Source: Pyropia yezoensis | Lineage: Eukaryota > Rhodophyta > Bangiophyceae > Bangiales > Bangiaceae | Assembly: GCA_009829735.1 (NCBI GenBank) | Contig: CM020619.1 | Span: 8,298,375 to 8,362,374, forward strand | DNA length: 64,000 nt | Direction: 5' to 3' | Part shown: piece after piece, positions 1 to 9,826 of the stretch | Numbering within the stretch: position 1 is the stretch's first letter | Layout of the letters: each line of letters starts with the position of its first letter | Position numbers and translations under genes: made by a program | The notes under the pieces: model-generated | What the model was told of the DNA's origin: nothing | Seen by the model: only the letters and a program-made list of their open reading frames with translations | Database searches by the model: none

Positions 1-336
1 CCCTACCCTCCCAACTACTCTTTGGCACCTCGCCCCGCCCGGCAGCACAGGTGCCGAGGTCTGGGTGTCACCCCCCCACCCTCCCAACTTCTTTTTGGCG
101 TTTGGCACCGCCCACGTGCACTACCGCGGCGGTCTGGGCGTCGCCCCCGTCCCCCCCAACCATTGTCTGGCGCGTCGCCCCGCTCACCAGCATTACCACG
201 GCGGTCTGGATGTCGCCCCCACACCCTCCCGACATCTATTGGGCGCCTCGCCTCGCCCGCCTGCGCCTCTGTCGCGGTCTGGGTGTTGTCCTGTTCACTG
301 TCAACCGTTTTTTTTGCGCCGGGCGCCGCCCACAAG
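1..336. repeat. 72-73 bp satellite array, left part
   Basis: Tandem repeats of about 72-74 bp. The recurring landmark GGCGCCTCGCCCCGCCC, or variants of it, falls near 23, 97, 169, 242 and 322, alternating with GGTCTGGGCGTCGCCCCC-type segments. The array begins before the window and is interrupted by element E1. It resumes at 12358, so it is one array split by the insertion. Confidence 0.85.
332..336. other. Target-site duplication of E1, left copy (ACAAG)
   Basis: ACAAG directly precedes the TGTGGCA end of the left LTR. The same five bases follow the TGCCACA end of the right LTR at 12358-12362. Five bases is the usual target-site length for Ty3/gypsy integrases. Confidence 0.93.
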
Positions 337-805
337 TGTGGCAAAAACCACATGCACACACGGCACCCAAGTTGGGGCGGTGTGCAAGGGCTGCCTCCCG
401 TGTCGGGGGAACCGGAAGAAGTGCAAGTCGCACACACTCTGTCCCTGTTGTGGGGCAAACCCCCCACGGACAAACAAGAGGATGGTGTGTGGTCCAACAG
501 TTTCTTGGTCGGGACGGGGACGCAGGGCCAAGCCCCGCTGTCCCTCCCCTTATCCCCCCAGGGTCCACTCAGAATCTCGCCACTCAGAATCTCCCACCCC
601 AGCACCTGCCCACCGGGCCACACGAAAATTCAAGACGATAAATGCAGAAAACCCTCAAATCCAAGTTGGATTTACTACTAAGCTGACTATCCCAAACTTA
701 GGGAATATGGACCCAAATGCAGGGGGAGGAACGGATCAGGCTAGTGGCCTGCCGCCCCTTGCATGGCACGTGTTGCCCCCCTACCTGGGGGTCAATACTG
801 CCACA
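337..805 (-). repeat. E1 3' LTR
   Basis: A 469 bp direct repeat of 11889-12357, with 7 bp inverted ends (TGTGGCA/TGCCACA). It is the 3' LTR because gag-pol is on the minus strand. No clear TATA box was seen. Confidence 0.95.
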
Positions 806-820
806 CTCCCCTCTCCTCAG
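806..820 (-). other. E1 polypurine tract
   Basis: Read on the minus strand, the bases just inside the 3' LTR are CTGAGGAGAGGGGAG, the expected purine-rich primer site for plus-strand DNA synthesis. Confidence 0.75.
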
Positions 821-1143
821 TTCCGACCGACCCGGTCGGCCCTGTGAGGGGGTGCGTAAACGCACGTCTCGGCGTTGGGGGCGCGACTTGCTGTCCCCCA
901 TCGAGTACGTAACACGGATGTGGAGGCGGTCACGTTGACCGCCCCTCTCCTCAAGCTTGCCCACTCGGCAGCTTGCTCTCCTCAGTTCACACTTCACCAT
1001 CACCACCACCTCCCCTTCACCTTACACTGGGCCGCCCCACGCTGGGGAGGCCACCCGTATACCCACGATCCGAGTCCCCCTCAACTCGAGGCGGGTCTCG
1101 TGCCGCGATAGCCAGAGCGTCTCTCCCCAACTTGGGGAGAGCC

Positions 1144-2907
1144 ATGGCGACCCCGGGAGTGGAGACGGACTCTCTAGATGAGCGTATGGAGGACACCACC
1201 TACGGTGCAGCACCCGCCGGGACTTCCGGCGGGGGCTCCGCGATCGCTCCGGGGGAGAGGACTCCCGCGTCACCTGGCTTTGGGTTGACGGCGGGGTCTC
1301 CCCCGGAGGCGGGACAAGTTGTCCCGCGTGAGGCCTTGGGGCGGTGGTTTTACCCCGCTTGGCCTCTCTATGAGGAGGGGTTGACTGTTCTTCGCTGTGG
1401 CCGACTTGGCGCAGCGATGGGTCGGGTATGGGACCGCCTACGGGAGAAGTATCCCCGTAGGGTCGGGTTCCCTGCCGGCTTCAGGACGGACCAGTTTGCC
1501 TTCCTGGACGATGAGGAGGTTGAGGACGTTCAGCGTGCCAAGGCCATGGTGGACCGCGGGGGAACTATCCCGGGTCCCGGCGACTTGCCGACCTTTACTT
1601 GGGACGCGGTGGCAACTCGCCCCCCGTACCTCCACGAGGCCGATCCGCACACTCATCACTTTGATGTGCGGATGGAGAAAGACTTCCGGCGAGGTCCTTA
1701 CTTGGTGACCTCGGCTCAAGTTGAGTTTCCTCAACAGTCTGCTGCCAGCAAGGAGCAGTACTATCCGAAGAAGCCCGAGTGGTGGCCTCAAGATGAGGTC
1801 CCCTACGGGTTCCCGGCGTTGCTGCCACGGTTGCTTGACCACTCCGGCTCCGTCATGTTGACGGCTGGCCCTGATCACCTGGTGTGGGCCATGTTGGCCA
1901 CCCAGTGGCTCCTCGAGGTCATGTCGACCTGGGTGTCTTGTGTTCAGCGGCGGGGGATGCTCTGGCATCTCCCCCTCCGGCTCATCCAAGGTTTGGAGCA
2001 GCTCACCCCTCAGCTAGCTGCTGAGGGGTGCTCATCAGGACAACTCACTCTACTTGAGGAGATGCTCCGGCTCCATAAGTTTATCGAGTGGGAGAGCATT
2101 GAGCACAAGTTGCGCCGCCCCACTCGTGGGCCCAAGGACGATGGCGCACTTCGCCAGTTTCGTGTGGGTCGCTCGTGAACTTCACGACGGCCGTGTGGTC
2201 CTACGAGAGGGGTTGGGCATCGGGGACTACCCGTATGCCCCGGGGGTGGATCGCCACACTGCGCCACCCCCGGACAAACCCATAGTTATGGCTGTGCCCT
2301 CATATGATGACCATATGACTCAACCTACTGCGGGGGCCCCAAGTCGGGGTCGCAGTTATACCCGGGTACCGCCACCTCGGCGTGCCCCTCCGCTTCCTCC
2401 TGTTCCTTTCCAGCCTCACGGGAACATCCCGATCAGCGTGGCCGTGGAGTCATCCACCCCGGTGTCCCCCAACTTGGGGCCACCCTCCTGACGGTATACC
2501 CCAAGTTGGTGTTACCGCCCACGCCTCTAACCTCAGAGATGATGATCACCACGTTGGTGCGCACCATTTCCTGGTTGGCCGCGTCGACCGCAACCCTCCA
2601 AAGTTCCGAGACTCCTCAACTTGAGGAGCGCGTTCGTACTGCAGTGGCGACCGCGAGTTGCGAGTCGGTGGCGGAGTTTATGACAGCCGAGTTGGCTCGC
2701 ATTCGGGCTATTATGCCCCAGCCAGCCCCACTTGGGCGTGGCAAACGTCGCGCGAGCCGGGCATACTCGCCTCCTCGCCGTCGCCGCCGACACTCGCGGC
2801 GCTCTCCCTCCGTGTCGGAAGACGAGTTGTCTTACTCCGTTTCGGAGTCCTCTACCCCGTCGGAGACGGAGTCTGTCCAGCGTCTGCGTCGCAAACTTGC
2901 GCGCAAG
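1144..2907 (+). CDS. E1 antisense accessory reading-frame region (first assembled copy)
   Basis: A plus-strand frame opens at ATG 1144 in a good initiation context (GCCATGG) and runs to 2178. A further plus-strand frame, rich in Arg-Ser pairs, follows before the gap. It reads opposite to gag-pol, between pol and the 3' LTR. No known domain was recognised. At about 1755-2100 it has a core also seen in the antisense proteins of E2 and E3, with a YYPKK start, LWHLPLRLIQGLEQL and LEEMLRLHKFIEW. No signal peptide or membrane segment is visible, so an envelope is unlikely. The Ser/Arg-rich part suggests nucleic-acid or protein binding, but that is inference. Antisense accessory ORFs are known from some plant Ty3/gypsy lineages. 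Confidence 0.6.
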
Positions 2908-3407
2908 NNNNNNNNNNNNNNNNNNNNNNNNNNNNNNNNNNNNNNNNNNNNNNNNNNNNNNNNNNNNNNNNNNNNNNNNNNNNNNNNNNNNNNNNNNNNN
3001 NNNNNNNNNNNNNNNNNNNNNNNNNNNNNNNNNNNNNNNNNNNNNNNNNNNNNNNNNNNNNNNNNNNNNNNNNNNNNNNNNNNNNNNNNNNNNNNNNNNN
3101 NNNNNNNNNNNNNNNNNNNNNNNNNNNNNNNNNNNNNNNNNNNNNNNNNNNNNNNNNNNNNNNNNNNNNNNNNNNNNNNNNNNNNNNNNNNNNNNNNNNN
3201 NNNNNNNNNNNNNNNNNNNNNNNNNNNNNNNNNNNNNNNNNNNNNNNNNNNNNNNNNNNNNNNNNNNNNNNNNNNNNNNNNNNNNNNNNNNNNNNNNNNN
3301 NNNNNNNNNNNNNNNNNNNNNNNNNNNNNNNNNNNNNNNNNNNNNNNNNNNNNNNNNNNNNNNNNNNNNNNNNNNNNNNNNNNNNNNNNNNNNNNNNNNN
3401 NNNNNNN
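2908..3407. other. Assembly gap (500 N)
   Basis: Exactly 500 undefined bases, a common placeholder size for a gap of unknown length. Given the repeated flanks, the true gap is probably negative, meaning the contigs overlap. Confidence 0.95.
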
Positions 3408-5551
3408 ATGGCACGTGTTGCCCCCCTACCTGGGGGTCAATACTGCCACACTCCCCTCTCCTCAGTTCCGACCGACCCGGTCGGCCCTGTGAGGGGGTGC
3501 GTAAACGCACGTCTCGGCGTTGGGGGCGCGACTTGCTGTCCCCCATCGAGTACGTAACACGGATGTGGAGGCGGTCACGTTGACCGCCCCTCTCCTCAAG
3601 CTTGCCCACTCGGCAGCTTGCTCTCCTCAGTTCACACTTCACCATCACCACCACCTCCCCTTCACCTTACACTGGGCCGCCCCACGCTGGGGAGGCCACC
3701 CGTATACCCACGATCCGAGTCCCCCTCAACTCGAGGCGGGTCTCGTGCCGCGATAGCCAGAGCGTCTCTCCCCAAACTTGGGGAGAGCCATGGCGACCCC
3801 GGGAGTGGAGACGGACTCTCTAGATGAGCGTATGGAGGACACCACCTACGGTGCAGCACCCGCCGGGACTTCCGGCGGGGGCTCCGCGATCGCTCCGGGG
3901 GAGAGGACTCCCGCGTCACCTGGCTTTGGGTTGACGGCGGGGTCTCCCCCGGAGGCGGACAAGTTGTCCCGCGTGAGGCCTTGGGGCGGTGGTTTTACCC
4001 CGCTTGGCCTCTCTATGAGGAGGGGTTGACTGTTCTTCGCTGTGGCCGACTTGGCGCAGCGATGGGTCGGGTATGGGACCGCCTACGGGAGAAGTATCCC
4101 CGTAGGGTCGGGTTCCCTGCCGGCTTCAGGACGGACCAGTTTGCCTTCCTGGACGATGAGGAGGTTGAGGACGTTCAGCGTGCCAAGGCCATGGTGGACC
4201 GCGGGGGAACTATCCCGGTCCCGGCGACTTGCCGACCTTTACTTGGGACGCGGTGGCAACTCGCCCCCCGTACCTCCACGAGGCCGATCCGCACACTCAT
4301 CACTTTGATGTGCGGATGGAGAAAGACTTCCGGCGAGGTCCTTACTTGGTGACCTCGGCTCAAGTTGAGTTTCCTCAACAGTCTGCTGCAGCAAGGAGCA
4401 GTACTATCCGAAGAAGCCCGAGTGGTGGCCTCAAGATGAGGTCCCCTACGGGTTCCCGGCGTTGCTGCCACGGTTGCTTGACCACTCCGGCTCCGTCATG
4501 TTGACGGCTGGCCCTGATCACCTGGTGTGGGCCATGTTGGCCACCCAGTGGCTCCTCGAGGTCATGTCGACCTGGGTGTCTTGTGTTCAGCGGCGGGGGA
4601 TGCTCTGGCATCTCCCCCTCCGGCTCATCCAAGGTTTGGAGCAGCTCACCCCTCAGCTAGCTGCTGAGGGGTGCTCATCAGGACAACTCACTCTACTTGA
4701 GGAGATGCTCCGGCTCCATAAGTTTATCGAGTGGGAGAGCATTGAGCACAAGTTTGCGCCGCCCCACTCGTGGGCCCAAGGACGATGGCGCACTTCGCCA
4801 GTTCGTGTGGGTCGCTCGTGAACTTCACGACGGCCGTGTGGTCCTACGAGAGGGGTTGGGCATCGGGGACTACCCGTATGCCCCGGGGGTGGATCGCCAC
4901 ACTGCGCCACCCCGGACAAACCCATAGTTATGGCTGTGCCCTCATATGATGACCATATGACTCAACCTACTGCGGGGGGCCCCAAGTCGGGGTCGCAGTT
5001 ATACCCGGGTACCGCCACCTCGGCGTGCCCCTCCGCTTCCTCCTGTTCCTTTCCAGCCTCACGGGAACATCCCGATCAGCGTGGCCGTGGAGTCATCCAC
5101 CCCGGTGTCCCCCAACTTGGGGGCCACCCTCCTGACGGTATACCCCAAGTTGGTGTTACCGCCCACGCCTCTAACCTCAGAGATGATGATCACCACGTTG
5201 GTGCGCACCATTTCCTGGTTGGCCGCGTCGACCGCAACCCTCCAAAGTTCCGAGACTCCTCAACTTGAGGAGCGCGTTCGTACTGCAGTGGCGACCGCGA
5301 GTTGCGAGTCGGTGGCGGAGTTTATGACAGCCGAGTTGGCTCGCATTCGGGCTATTATGCCCCAGCCAGCCCCACTTGGGCGTGGCAAACGTCGCGCGAG
5401 CCGGGCATACTCGCCTCCTCGCCGTCGCCGCCGACACTCGCGGCGCTCTCCCTCCGTGTCGGAAGACGAGTTGTCTTACTCCGTTTCGGAGTCCTCTACC
5501 CCGTCGGAGACGGAGTCTGTCCAGCGTCTGCGTCGCAAACTTGCGCGCAAG
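3408..5551. repeat. Duplicated assembly overlap, copy 2
   Basis: Near-identical to 763-2907. It starts part-way into the 3' LTR sequence (the ATGGCACGTG found at 763) and carries through into unique sequence after 5551. Any reading frame listed for copy 1 is therefore present twice only in this assembly. Confidence 0.9.
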
Positions 5552-5731
5552 ACCAGGCAGAAGAGTAGCCACGGTCGGCGCCACTTGCGCGACTGTGAAG
5601 GGCGCGACGGTTCCGACTTGGAGCCGCCGCCCCTTCCAACGAGTGGAGACCGTTATCGGCGTGGGTCTCGCCGCTCGCCTCCACGTGAGGGCGAGGGCCG
5701 TGGAGTGGGAGAGTCTAGCATGCGTGCCTAG
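3790..5731 (+). CDS. E1 antisense accessory region (second assembled copy, with its natural end)
   Basis: This is the same plus-strand accessory region as at 1144-2907, seen again after the gap. This copy continues beyond the point where copy 1 stops at the N run. It shows a C-terminal part rich in Arg, Ser and Pro (for example RRRRRHSRRSPSVSEDE near 5430), ending at 5731. The pol stop codon lies 112 bases further on, so the two strands converge. The differences from copy 1 are assembly-level and not informative about function. Confidence 0.5.
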
Positions 5732-5842
5732 TTGGCAGCTGCCTTTGTTGTGAGAGTGTGAGGGTTAGGGCTGTAGTTAAAAGCCACTCTGCGTACCACT
5801 TCGACTTGAAGCACTCTCTTGGCACTGTTGCTCGGCCTTCCC

Positions 5843-8800
5843 TCACGTTGAGGGAGGGCTGTTAGGGTCTATCTCATTCCGGGCACAGTACGCCCGGACC
5901 TTCTCAGCGGGATGGTCCTCCACATACTCCCACGTATCGTCCTTGGCTTTGTAGCCAAACCAACGCACCCTCAACATGAGGCGGTCAGTGTCTTCATCCC
6001 ATCCGTGGTCGATGAACTTATCGAACACGTACTCCTGCGGGCCCTGCTTGGCCGCAGGCAGTGAGGGGAGGCGCCACGCTTCCAAAGCACGCGCCCAAGC
6101 TGGGTCGCCTGCAGGCGGTGGTGCAACTTTGACCACGTCCTGTCCGTTCACTGTGCGGACCCCATCGTCACTTTCGATGGTGAAGCGCCGCCCATCAGTA
6201 CGAAGGACCTGGTACGGCCCCTTCGTCTGGAATACCAGCTTACCCCCAGTTGGGGTGTGCGAGTGTACCAGCACCCAGTCACCCTGCTCGGGGACGTGCT
6301 TAGCATTGCGCACCTTTTGGTCAAAGGTACGCTTGTAGCGCTTTTGTGCTTTGTCCATCTCAGCCCTGACTTTAGGGATGAGGTTTTCAAGCCTAGCAGC
6401 GAACTCCGCCTTACTCTCAGTAGGAGTAGGCGTACTGCCACCATCCTCCCTAGTTGGGAGCGACCGCCGCACGGCAATAGACCGCACACGACGGGGGGTC
6501 ACAAAAGCGAGGGGTACTTCCCCGGTAGATGAGTGAACCTGCGAATTGTAGGCGGTAGTAAGAATAGAAATGTATTGGTCCCACGTCTTCACGTGCTCAC
6601 TCACATAGTGGCGCAGCTGCCTAACAATAGTTTTGTTGAAGCGCTCCACCTGCCCATTAGTTTGTGGGTGGTAGGGGGTGGCATAGTTTGCCTTAACCCC
6701 CAACATATCCAGCACTCCCTGAAACAGTACAGACGTAAATTGCGGTCCATTGTCCGATAGTGTACTATCCGGGATGCCATACGCGGCAACCCAGTGATCT
6801 AGGAAGGCTGACACGACCGACATGGCCGTGATCTCTGCCAGTGGGATCGCTCGCGTAAGTTTCGTGAAGCGGTCACAGATGACCAGGAGGTACTGGTTGC
6901 CCTCCTCGGTCACTGGCAGTGGCCCAAGGATGTCCATCGCCAACGCGGCGAAGGGCTCCTTGGCCGGGAACAATAGCATAGCCGTACTAGGCCGCCGTTC
7001 CATCAGACGGTTCTGTGCACAACTTGTGCAGGCAGCCACCCAACTGTAGATGTCCACCACCATGGACGGCCAGTAGTACCTGGTCCTCAGGGTCTGGTAC
7101 AGTTTACTAGACCCCAGGTGTCCACCCGTGGGAGCGTTGTGCTCCCTCTCAAGGAGACTGTCCTTGAGGGATGCGGGGACGACAAGTTGTTCAGCCCCTT
7201 GGAATACCCCCCTCCTCATGAGGAGGCCATCGTCTCCCAGAAAGAAACGCGTCTCCACCACTGTATCCAGTGTATCCCTCTGCGACTTGCAGAAGGGATC
7301 CTCAGCCTGGGCCTTCACCACCTCGTCCAGGGACAGGGGCAAGTACTTCTTGTTCCCTGGCGCCTCGGGGTTCAACGCCTGACCCGAGCGCGTGACTACC
7401 CCCACGATGGGGATGTCCTCATCGACTGGGTTAGTGTCCAGCCCCTCGGTAGGTACCCGAGAGAGGCCGTCGGCAAGGGCATGTTGCCTGCCAGGTCGGT
7501 ACTCAATGTCAAAGTTGAAGGGTGCCAGTCGCAACCTCCACCGATTGAGACGAGTGTTCGTACAGTCCGTCTTAAAGATGAACTGCAACGCGCGGTGGTC
7601 ACAGCGGATGAGGAACTTCTCACCCTCTAGGTAGTGACGAAGTGACGTCACCGCCCACACCACTGCGAGTCCTTCCAACTCGGTGACTCCGTAGTTCTTC
7701 TCGGCCGAGTTCAGCCCCTTACTGAAGTATCCCACCGGCATGTACTCCTTGTCCGGCTGCTGCTGAAGCAACACACAACCACGTTGGTCGTAGCTAGCGG
7801 CCACATCCAGGATGCAGTGGCCTCCCAACCTGGGAATAGCCAGGATAGGGGGCTTCAGCAGAAGGTCCCGAAGAGTCTCAAAGGATTCCTGCTCCACCCG
7901 ACTTGGGGGAGGCAGGTTCTTCGGTAGCGTTGATCTCACTAGCTCATTCAACGGCTTCGCCACCTTGGCGAAGCCCTTGGTGAAACGTCGGTACACGTTA
8001 CACATCCCGAGGAAGCTCCTCATCTGGGTCTGGGTCCGGGGGTACTGAGCCTTACGAATGGCCCTCAAGTTCTTCCCGTTAACACTGAGACGCCCCGGAC
8101 GGACAACATGTCCCAAGTACTCCACCTCTTGAGTGAAGAGGTGGCACTTACTCGCCTTCAGTGACACACCGGCGTCAGCAAGTAGCTTGAACACCTGGCC
8201 AAGATGGCCAATGTGTTCCTCCGGACTTCGGGAGAACACAATGATATCGTCTAGGTACACAAGACAGATCTGCCACCGTACTCCGGCCAGAATCATGTCC
8301 ATAGCGCGCTGGAAAGTTGCCGGCGCGTTACACAGACCAAACGGTAGGCGCTTGCACTGGTAGGTACCACAGTGACAGGTAAAGGTAGTTTTATGCCTGT
8401 CCTCCGGGGCAATGGGAATTGGCCAGTACCCCGCGTTACAGTCCAGGGTAGAGAACACGTTTGCCTCCCCCAGAGAGTCCAGACAGTCGTCCATCCTAGG
8501 TAGGGGATAACTGTCCTTCACCGTGCTCTCGTTGAGCTTACGGTAGTCGATACAAAACCGGGGGGTCCCATCAACTTTGGGGACGATAACCACCGGACTT
8601 GCCCACTCGGCGTTGCTGGCCTCGATCACATCGAGGGCCTCCATGCGAGCAACTTGCTCCTTAACGAGGGCCCTTGAACGAGGTCCTCCCCTATACGGTT
8701 GTTGGCGTATAGGGGGTGCACCGGGCTTCAACTCGATCCGGTGTTGGGTGGCTCTCATGAGTCCCAATTGACCATCCCACAACCTGTGATATTGGTCCAA

Positions 8801-9826
8801 GAGGCGTTCAACTTGAACCCTCAACCTGGGGGGGACACCCTCCATGTTCACATGGGGCCGAGGAGAGGCGGCCGACTTGGCTTGATGCTTCTCCTTTCCG
8901 GACTTCGGGTCGCTACTTGCGCCCGCATTGAGGGTGACCGCTACTACCGGTCCCTCGTGTTGGTCGATATAGCCGAACTTGGCTCCCGACTTGAAGTACT
9001 GGGGCAACGAGCTCAGGTTCATCACCTGTATCCTCCACGGGACTCCGGCTTTGGAGTCCATCGTGCCAAGGGCAACATGCACTTGGTGCTTGCGAGCAAG
9101 ACGGGGGTGAGGGTGCACCAACCCGTTCCCCGTATAATCAGTTACAACGTCAACGTGCGCCACCGAGTTGGGGGGCAACGTGACTTTACGGGCTAGACGC
9201 AGGGTAGCAGTAAACCCTTCCCTCACAGAGCAAACAGGCTTCGACTGTGAAACTGTCACAGGAGCCACAGACTTTCCCTTACCAAGGATGGGGATAGTCT
9301 CCCCATTCATCAACTTGACCCAGTACTCAGGGCCACAAATCAAAGGCACTTGTGTAACAACATAAGGGGTACCCAGAAGCAGGGGTACCGATATATTCTC
9401 AACTACACCATAGGTCACGTCGACCTCATGGGTCCCCAACCTAGTTGGTAGGGTCACGGCACCAACGATGGGAAGTACCCCACCATTGATGTCAATCATA
9501 TGGTCAGCTTTGGACCTCCAGCGTTGGAGCTTCACCTCCTTTGGTAATAGCGACTTGCGTATCAAGGAGGCTCCTGACCCGGTATCAAGTACGATACGGG
9601 CACAACAGGCGCGGCCGGGGGCAAGTTGCACCCGTCCAGCCACCTGGAAGTTCTCACCCGTCAGCACCGCGATGACCCGACGTGGGTTTACGTTCTTGGG
9701 GAGTCCTACCCGAGGTGGGCGGACTCCCTTAGGTCGCCGCAGTATCCGGCACGGTTGGTTCGTCCTCCTGGCCCACTTGGCCGAGGCTGCCGTTGTGAGC
9801 TTCGGACGACCAGCCCCAACGGTCAT
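5843..9826 (-). CDS. pol: E1 Pol polyprotein (protease, RT, RNase H, integrase, chromodomain)
   Basis: A single open frame of 1327 residues. In order it shows an aspartic protease with D-T-G-S at residue 81; reverse transcriptase with YLDDIIVFS near 524; RNase H; an integrase zinc finger (H-x-H then C-T-S-C) near 899-939; the catalytic triad around D-I-L-G-P (962), S-D-N-G (1024) and the E of NGQVERFN (1062); a GPY-type module near 1202; and a chromodomain at about 1265-1318 (VRWFGYKAKDDTWE). The chromodomain places it among chromoviruses, whose integrases are thought to be guided by modified histones. The ATG at 9826 overlaps the gag stop as ATGA, and pol is in the -1 frame relative to gag. 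Confidence 0.95.
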   Translation of the reverse strand: MTVGAGRPKLTTAASAKWARRTNQPCRILRRPKGVRPPRVGLPKNVNPRRVIAVLTGENFQVAGRVQLAPGRACCARIVLDTGSGASLIRKSLLPKEVKLQRWRSKADHMIDINGGVLPIVGAVTLPTRLGTHEVDVTYGVVENISVPLLLGTPYVVTQVPLICGPEYWVKLMNGETIPILGKGKSVAPVTVSQSKPVCSVREGFTATLRLARKVTLPPNSVAHVDVVTDYTGNGLVHPHPRLARKHQVHVALGTMDSKAGVPWRIQVMNLSSLPQYFKSGAKFGYIDQHEGPVVAVTLNAGASSDPKSGKEKHQAKSAASPRPHVNMEGVPPRLRVQVERLLDQYHRLWDGQLGLMRATQHRIELKPGAPPIRQQPYRGGPRSRALVKEQVARMEALDVIEASNAEWASPVVIVPKVDGTPRFCIDYRKLNESTVKDSYPLPRMDDCLDSLGEANVFSTLDCNAGYWPIPIAPEDRHKTTFTCHCGTYQCKRLPFGLCNAPATFQRAMDMILAGVRWQICLVYLDDIIVFSRSPEEHIGHLGQVFKLLADAGVSLKASKCHLFTQEVEYLGHVVRPGRLSVNGKNLRAIRKAQYPRTQTQMRSFLGMCNVYRRFTKGFAKVAKPLNELVRSTLPKNLPPPSRVEQESFETLRDLLLKPPILAIPRLGGHCILDVAASYDQRGCVLLQQQPDKEYMPVGYFSKGLNSAEKNYGVTELEGLAVVWAVTSLRHYLEGEKFLIRCDHRALQFIFKTDCTNTRLNRWRLRLAPFNFDIEYRPGRQHALADGLSRVPTEGLDTNPVDEDIPIVGVVTRSGQALNPEAPGNKKYLPLSLDEVVKAQAEDPFCKSQRDTLDTVVETRFFLGDDGLLMRRGVFQGAEQLVVPASLKDSLLEREHNAPTGGHLGSSKLYQTLRTRYYWPSMVVDIYSWVAACTSCAQNRLMERRPSTAMLLFPAKEPFAALAMDILGPLPVTEEGNQYLLVICDRFTKLTRAIPLAEITAMSVVSAFLDHWVAAYGIPDSTLSDNGPQFTSVLFQGVLDMLGVKANYATPYHPQTNGQVERFNKTIVRQLRHYVSEHVKTWDQYISILTTAYNSQVHSSTGEVPLAFVTPRRVRSIAVRRSLPTREDGGSTPTPTESKAEFAARLENLIPKVRAEMDKAQKRYKRTFDQKVRNAKHVPEQGDWVLVHSHTPTGGKLVFQTKGPYQVLRTDGRRFTIESDDGVRTVNGQDVVKVAPPPAGDPAWARALEAWRLPSLPAAKQGPQEYVFDKFIDHGWDEDTDRLMLRVRWFGYKAKDDTWEYVEDHPAEKVRAYCARNEIDPNSPPST

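Larger units (their letters stand above)
763..2907. repeat. Duplicated assembly overlap, copy 1
   Basis: These 2145 bases recur at 3408-5551 with only about ten small differences, mostly in short homopolymers. Copy 1 ends exactly where the N gap begins and copy 2 starts exactly where it ends. That geometry is typical of two contigs whose overlap was not merged. It is treated here as an artefact rather than a biological duplication. Confidence 0.9.

Noticed and set aside
9823-9826. ATGA overlap as the common gag-pol coupling mechanism
   Set aside because: Only E1 has it; in E2 and E3 the first pol ATG lies 9 to over 100 bases after the gag stop, whereas the slippery heptamer is present in all three.
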